From Pseudomonadota bacterium (lineage in GTDB: Bacteria; Myxococcota_A; UBA796; SXON01): a DNA stretch of 8,902 bases. Under the pieces are notes generated by a model. The model searched no databases. It had not been told where the DNA came from and worked only from the letters and a program-made list of their open reading frames with translations. Shown in pieces: positions 7,406 through 8,902 of the stretch (its first letter is position 1; each line of letters begins with the position of its first letter). The position numbers and the translations under genes were made by a program. The stretch is from assembly GCA_005776735.1 (NCBI GenBank), contig SXOM01000082.1, forward strand, positions 1 through 8,902, given 5' to 3'.

Positions 7406-7455
7406 GCGAGGGCCCGCGACCGGGCCGGACGGCGGCCGGGTCCGCCGGCCCTCGC
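7406..7455. terminator. Nested GC-rich inverted repeat in the convergent gap, possible bidirectional terminator
   Basis: The outer arms GCGAGGGCC (7406-7414) and GGCCCTCGC (7447-7455) are perfect 9-base complements. Inside them GACCGGGCCG (7418-7427) and CGGCCGGGTC (7433-7442) pair with one mismatch around a 5-base loop. The result is one long hairpin starting 14 bases after the stop at 7392. The place, between two convergent stop codons, suits a shared terminator. Neither side has a T-run, so it is not a standard intrinsic terminator. It could act with Rho, or as a 3'-end protecting stem. Confidence 0.5.
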
Positions 7456-7493
7456 GACGAACCTGCGGGGGAGCGAACGCCACTACACCCGGC

Positions 7494-7542
7494 CCGGCGC
7501 GCACCCGCCCCAGACTCCGTCGGGACGGTCACGGCGCGCCGG
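7494..7542. repeat. Short inverted repeat at the 3' end of the SGNH hydrolase gene
   Basis: CCGGCGCGC (7494-7502) and GCGCGCCGG (7534-7542) are perfect 9-base complements with a 31-base loop. One arm lies in the last codons of the minus-strand hydrolase. It could help end minus-strand transcription, but arms of this length are expected by chance in DNA this rich in GC. Confidence 0.25.
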
Positions 7543-8821
7543 CCTGAGGGTTTGGGGGCCCCGGCGGTCCGGGCATCGCCCCTCCGCCCGAAGGCGGCGG
7601 TGGACCGGCCGGTCCGGGCGGCCCTGCGGGCCCGGCGCCCCCGCCGGGGGGCCCGAGGGGACCGGCCATCGGGGACGGGGGTCGGGGCGCCAGCGGGCGG
7701 GGCGTGCCGGTGACGTCCATCAGCTCCGGGTGGGCGGCGAGGTGCGCAAACAGGGCTTCGGCCATGATCTCGGCGCCAAGCGCGCTCGGGTGCACCGGGT
7801 CGGAGAACAGGCGCTCCTTGGGGCGGCGGGTCTCGGCGGCGAACGCGTCGGGGAACGAGACCAGGCCCACCTGGTGCTCGGTCGCGAACTCGGCCATCGC
7901 CTCGCGGTAGGGGTGCCACGGGAGGACCTGGCCCTCGGTCGGGCGCGGGAGGTGGTCGATGGTCCACTGGCCGACGTCCCACTCCTGCGCCAGCGGTGCC
8001 AGCAGCATGGCGGCGCCGTGCTCGGCGGCACCCTTGCGTAGACGTTCCAGGTTGGAACGGTAATCTCCGAGCGGGACCCGCGACAGGTCGAGGAGGAGGT
8101 CGACCTTCTCCAGCCACCGGGTGTCGCGGGGGACGCCGGGCATCAGGACACGATTGCGCTCCTGGTTGCTCGTGGAGTACCAGCTTGCGTAGGTGTTCCA
8201 TGCCGCGCAATAGGTGCGCGAACGTTGGAGGGTGCGGTGCGCGGGCGACGCGTCGGCGTTGACCAACGCAAGCGCGCGGGCGTCCTGGAACGCGTCGATG
8301 TTGCAGTCGCTGAAGATGTTGCTGACCACCAACAGATCGGGGTCGAGCCTCCAGCCGACGTCCTCGAGCAGGCGCAGGCTCTGCTCGCTGCTGTAGCCGG
8401 GGACGCCGAGGTTCACGACCTCGAAGCGGTAGGCGGGGAACGCTTCGTTCAGGTCGCGTTCGAGCAGCTCCTGGTACGTGCGTCCGGTAGGTACCCCCCA
8501 ACCGTAGACCGAGGAGTCGCCGGTGGTGAGGATGCGCCGTTCGGTTGGCGCCTTCGGTTGGGCCTTGATGGTGTCGCGGAGGCCGAGCTCACTGATCGTG
8601 GTGGTCGCGCCGTCGGGCGAGGTGATCGTGAAGCCGGGGGTGAGCTTCCACAGGTAGCGCGCGTCGGCCTGCATCTCCGCCCAGGTGCCCGTGGAGGGCC
8701 GCGGCGCTTCGCACGCGGACACGCCGAGCACGCGCGCGCCGAGCTCCCACCCGACGACGAGGACCAGGAGCGGCACGCTCGCGAAGAGCGCCCGGCGGGA
8801 CCGGGGGACCCCGCCGCTCAC
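7529..8821 (-). CDS. Membrane-anchored SGNH/GDSL-type hydrolase with Pro/Gly-rich C-terminal tail
   Basis: 430 aa. The N-terminus has RSRR then a hydrophobic segment (about 11-34), fitting an uncleaved membrane anchor with the enzyme domain outside. SGNH blocks: GDSSVYGWG (101-109, nucleophile S103), NLGVPGYSS (137-145, block II Gly139), VVSNIFSDCN (165-174, block III region) and SDPVHPS (340-346, D341 and H344 of the catalytic triad). The stretch LWKLTPGF...ISELGLRD before block I is usual in envelope SGNH proteins of this type, many of which are esterases or O-acyl transferases acting on polysaccharides. The substrate here is unknown. Block III has Ser171-Asp172 where Asn-Asp is common. Residues from about 374 on are almost only Pro, Gly and Ala. 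The GTG start at 8821 overlaps the upstream gene's stop (GTGA), suggesting coupling. The gene converges with the plus-strand run. Confidence 0.93.
   Translation of the reverse strand: MSGGVPRSRRALFASVPLLVLVVGWELGARVLGVSACEAPRPSTGTWAEMQADARYLWKLTPGFTITSPDGATTTISELGLRDTIKAQPKAPTERRILTTGDSSVYGWGVPTGRTYQELLERDLNEAFPAYRFEVVNLGVPGYSSEQSLRLLEDVGWRLDPDLLVVSNIFSDCNIDAFQDARALALVNADASPAHRTLQRSRTYCAAWNTYASWYSTSNQERNRVLMPGVPRDTRWLEKVDLLLDLSRVPLGDYRSNLERLRKGAAEHGAAMLLAPLAQEWDVGQWTIDHLPRPTEGQVLPWHPYREAMAEFATEHQVGLVSFPDAFAAETRRPKERLFSDPVHPSALGAEIMAEALFAHLAAHPELMDVTGTPRPLAPRPPSPMAGPLGPPGGGAGPAGPPGPAGPPPPSGGGAMPGPPGPPNPQAGAP
7532..7702 (-). repeat. Low-complexity segment encoding the Pro/Gly/Ala tail
   Basis: This covers codons 374-430 of the SGNH hydrolase. 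They encode irregular PPG, GPAGPP and GGG units, collagen-like in composition but without a strict G-x-y period. The DNA is nearly all G and C, so it is prone to slippage and sequencing error. The tail may be a flexible spacer or wall/surface-contact region; that is inference. Confidence 0.6.
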
Positions 8822-8902
8822 GGCGTGCCTGGCGGGGCGCCGGTGGGCGGCGCGCCGCCTTGCAACGGCGGACCCGCGGGCACCCCGCCAGGGGGAGCGC
8901 CC
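8818..8902 (-). CDS. 3' end of an unidentified gene with Pro/Gly-rich C-terminus (partial)
   Basis: On the minus strand, an open frame enters from the window edge and stops at TGA (8820-8818). It shows 27 residues, including GAPPGGVPAGPP and GGAPPTGAPPGTP. Its stop overlaps the GTG of the SGNH hydrolase by four bases, the same junction type found between all plus-strand genes here, which is the main reason to believe it. The tail composition closely matches the tail of the downstream hydrolase, so it may be a paralogue or a partner protein. The family cannot be told from this fragment. Confidence 0.65.
   Translation of the reverse strand, partial: GAPPGGVPAGPPLQGGAPPTGAPPGTP

Noticed and set aside
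7393..7713. Plus-strand open frame of 106 codons after the FGE-like gene
   Set aside because: It is Arg/Pro/Gly-rich, crosses the hairpin region, and lies antisense to the low-complexity tail of the hydrolase.
7383..8501. Second minus-strand frame of 372 codons overlapping the SGNH hydrolase
   Set aside because: It is an Arg/Pro-rich shadow frame without motifs. The overlapping frame carries the full SGNH block set.
1..8902. CRISPR array, transposase, phage, toxin-antitoxin or biosynthetic cluster
   Set aside because: No spaced direct repeats, no transposase or integrase motif and no such gene families were found. Composition is even throughout.

Overview
The window is about 70% or more G+C throughout, with strong third-position GC in every real gene and a high proportion of GTG starts. 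It looks like bacterial chromosome. The likely source is a high-GC member of the Myxococcota or former Deltaproteobacteria. The reasons are lipoproteins with Asp/Thr-rich linkers, a MopE-type Asp-rich motif, a sulfatase-modifying-factor-like domain, SGNH hydrolases with Pro/Gly-rich tails, and a proteobacterial-style DnaE. This placement is inference from protein style, not from a marker phylogeny.

Layout: positions 1-139 are a GC-rich leader with no gene, ending in a Shine-Dalgarno-like AGGA. Five plus-strand genes follow without a gap: dnaE (replicative DNA polymerase III alpha subunit, 140-3673), a predicted secreted protein resembling the LPP20/FlgT-N type (3670-4431), an AI-2E family membrane permease (4428-5573), a predicted lipoprotein with beta-propeller-like repeats (5570-6385), and a predicted lipoprotein with a MopE-like motif and an FGE/SUMF1-like domain that lacks the catalytic cysteine pair (6382-7392). 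All four junctions are exact 4-base stop/start overlaps (ATGA, GTGA, GTGA, ATGA), so the set is probably one transcript with translational coupling.

A 136-bp convergent intergenic gap (7393-7528) holds a nested GC-rich inverted repeat (7406-7455) that may end transcription from both sides. On the minus strand lie a membrane-anchored SGNH/GDSL-type hydrolase (8821-7529) and, upstream of it, the last 27 codons of another gene (8902-8818). These two also join by a 4-base GTGA overlap, and both end in the same kind of Pro/Gly/Ala-rich tail.

The genes divide into DNA replication (dnaE) and the cell envelope (all the rest). No phage, transposon, CRISPR or RNA gene was seen. The most notable points are the tight coupling of dnaE to four envelope genes, the degenerate PHP metal site of DnaE, the cysteine-less FGE-like lipoprotein, and the matching low-complexity tails of the minus-strand pair. 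I do not see a convincing new defence or mobile system here.
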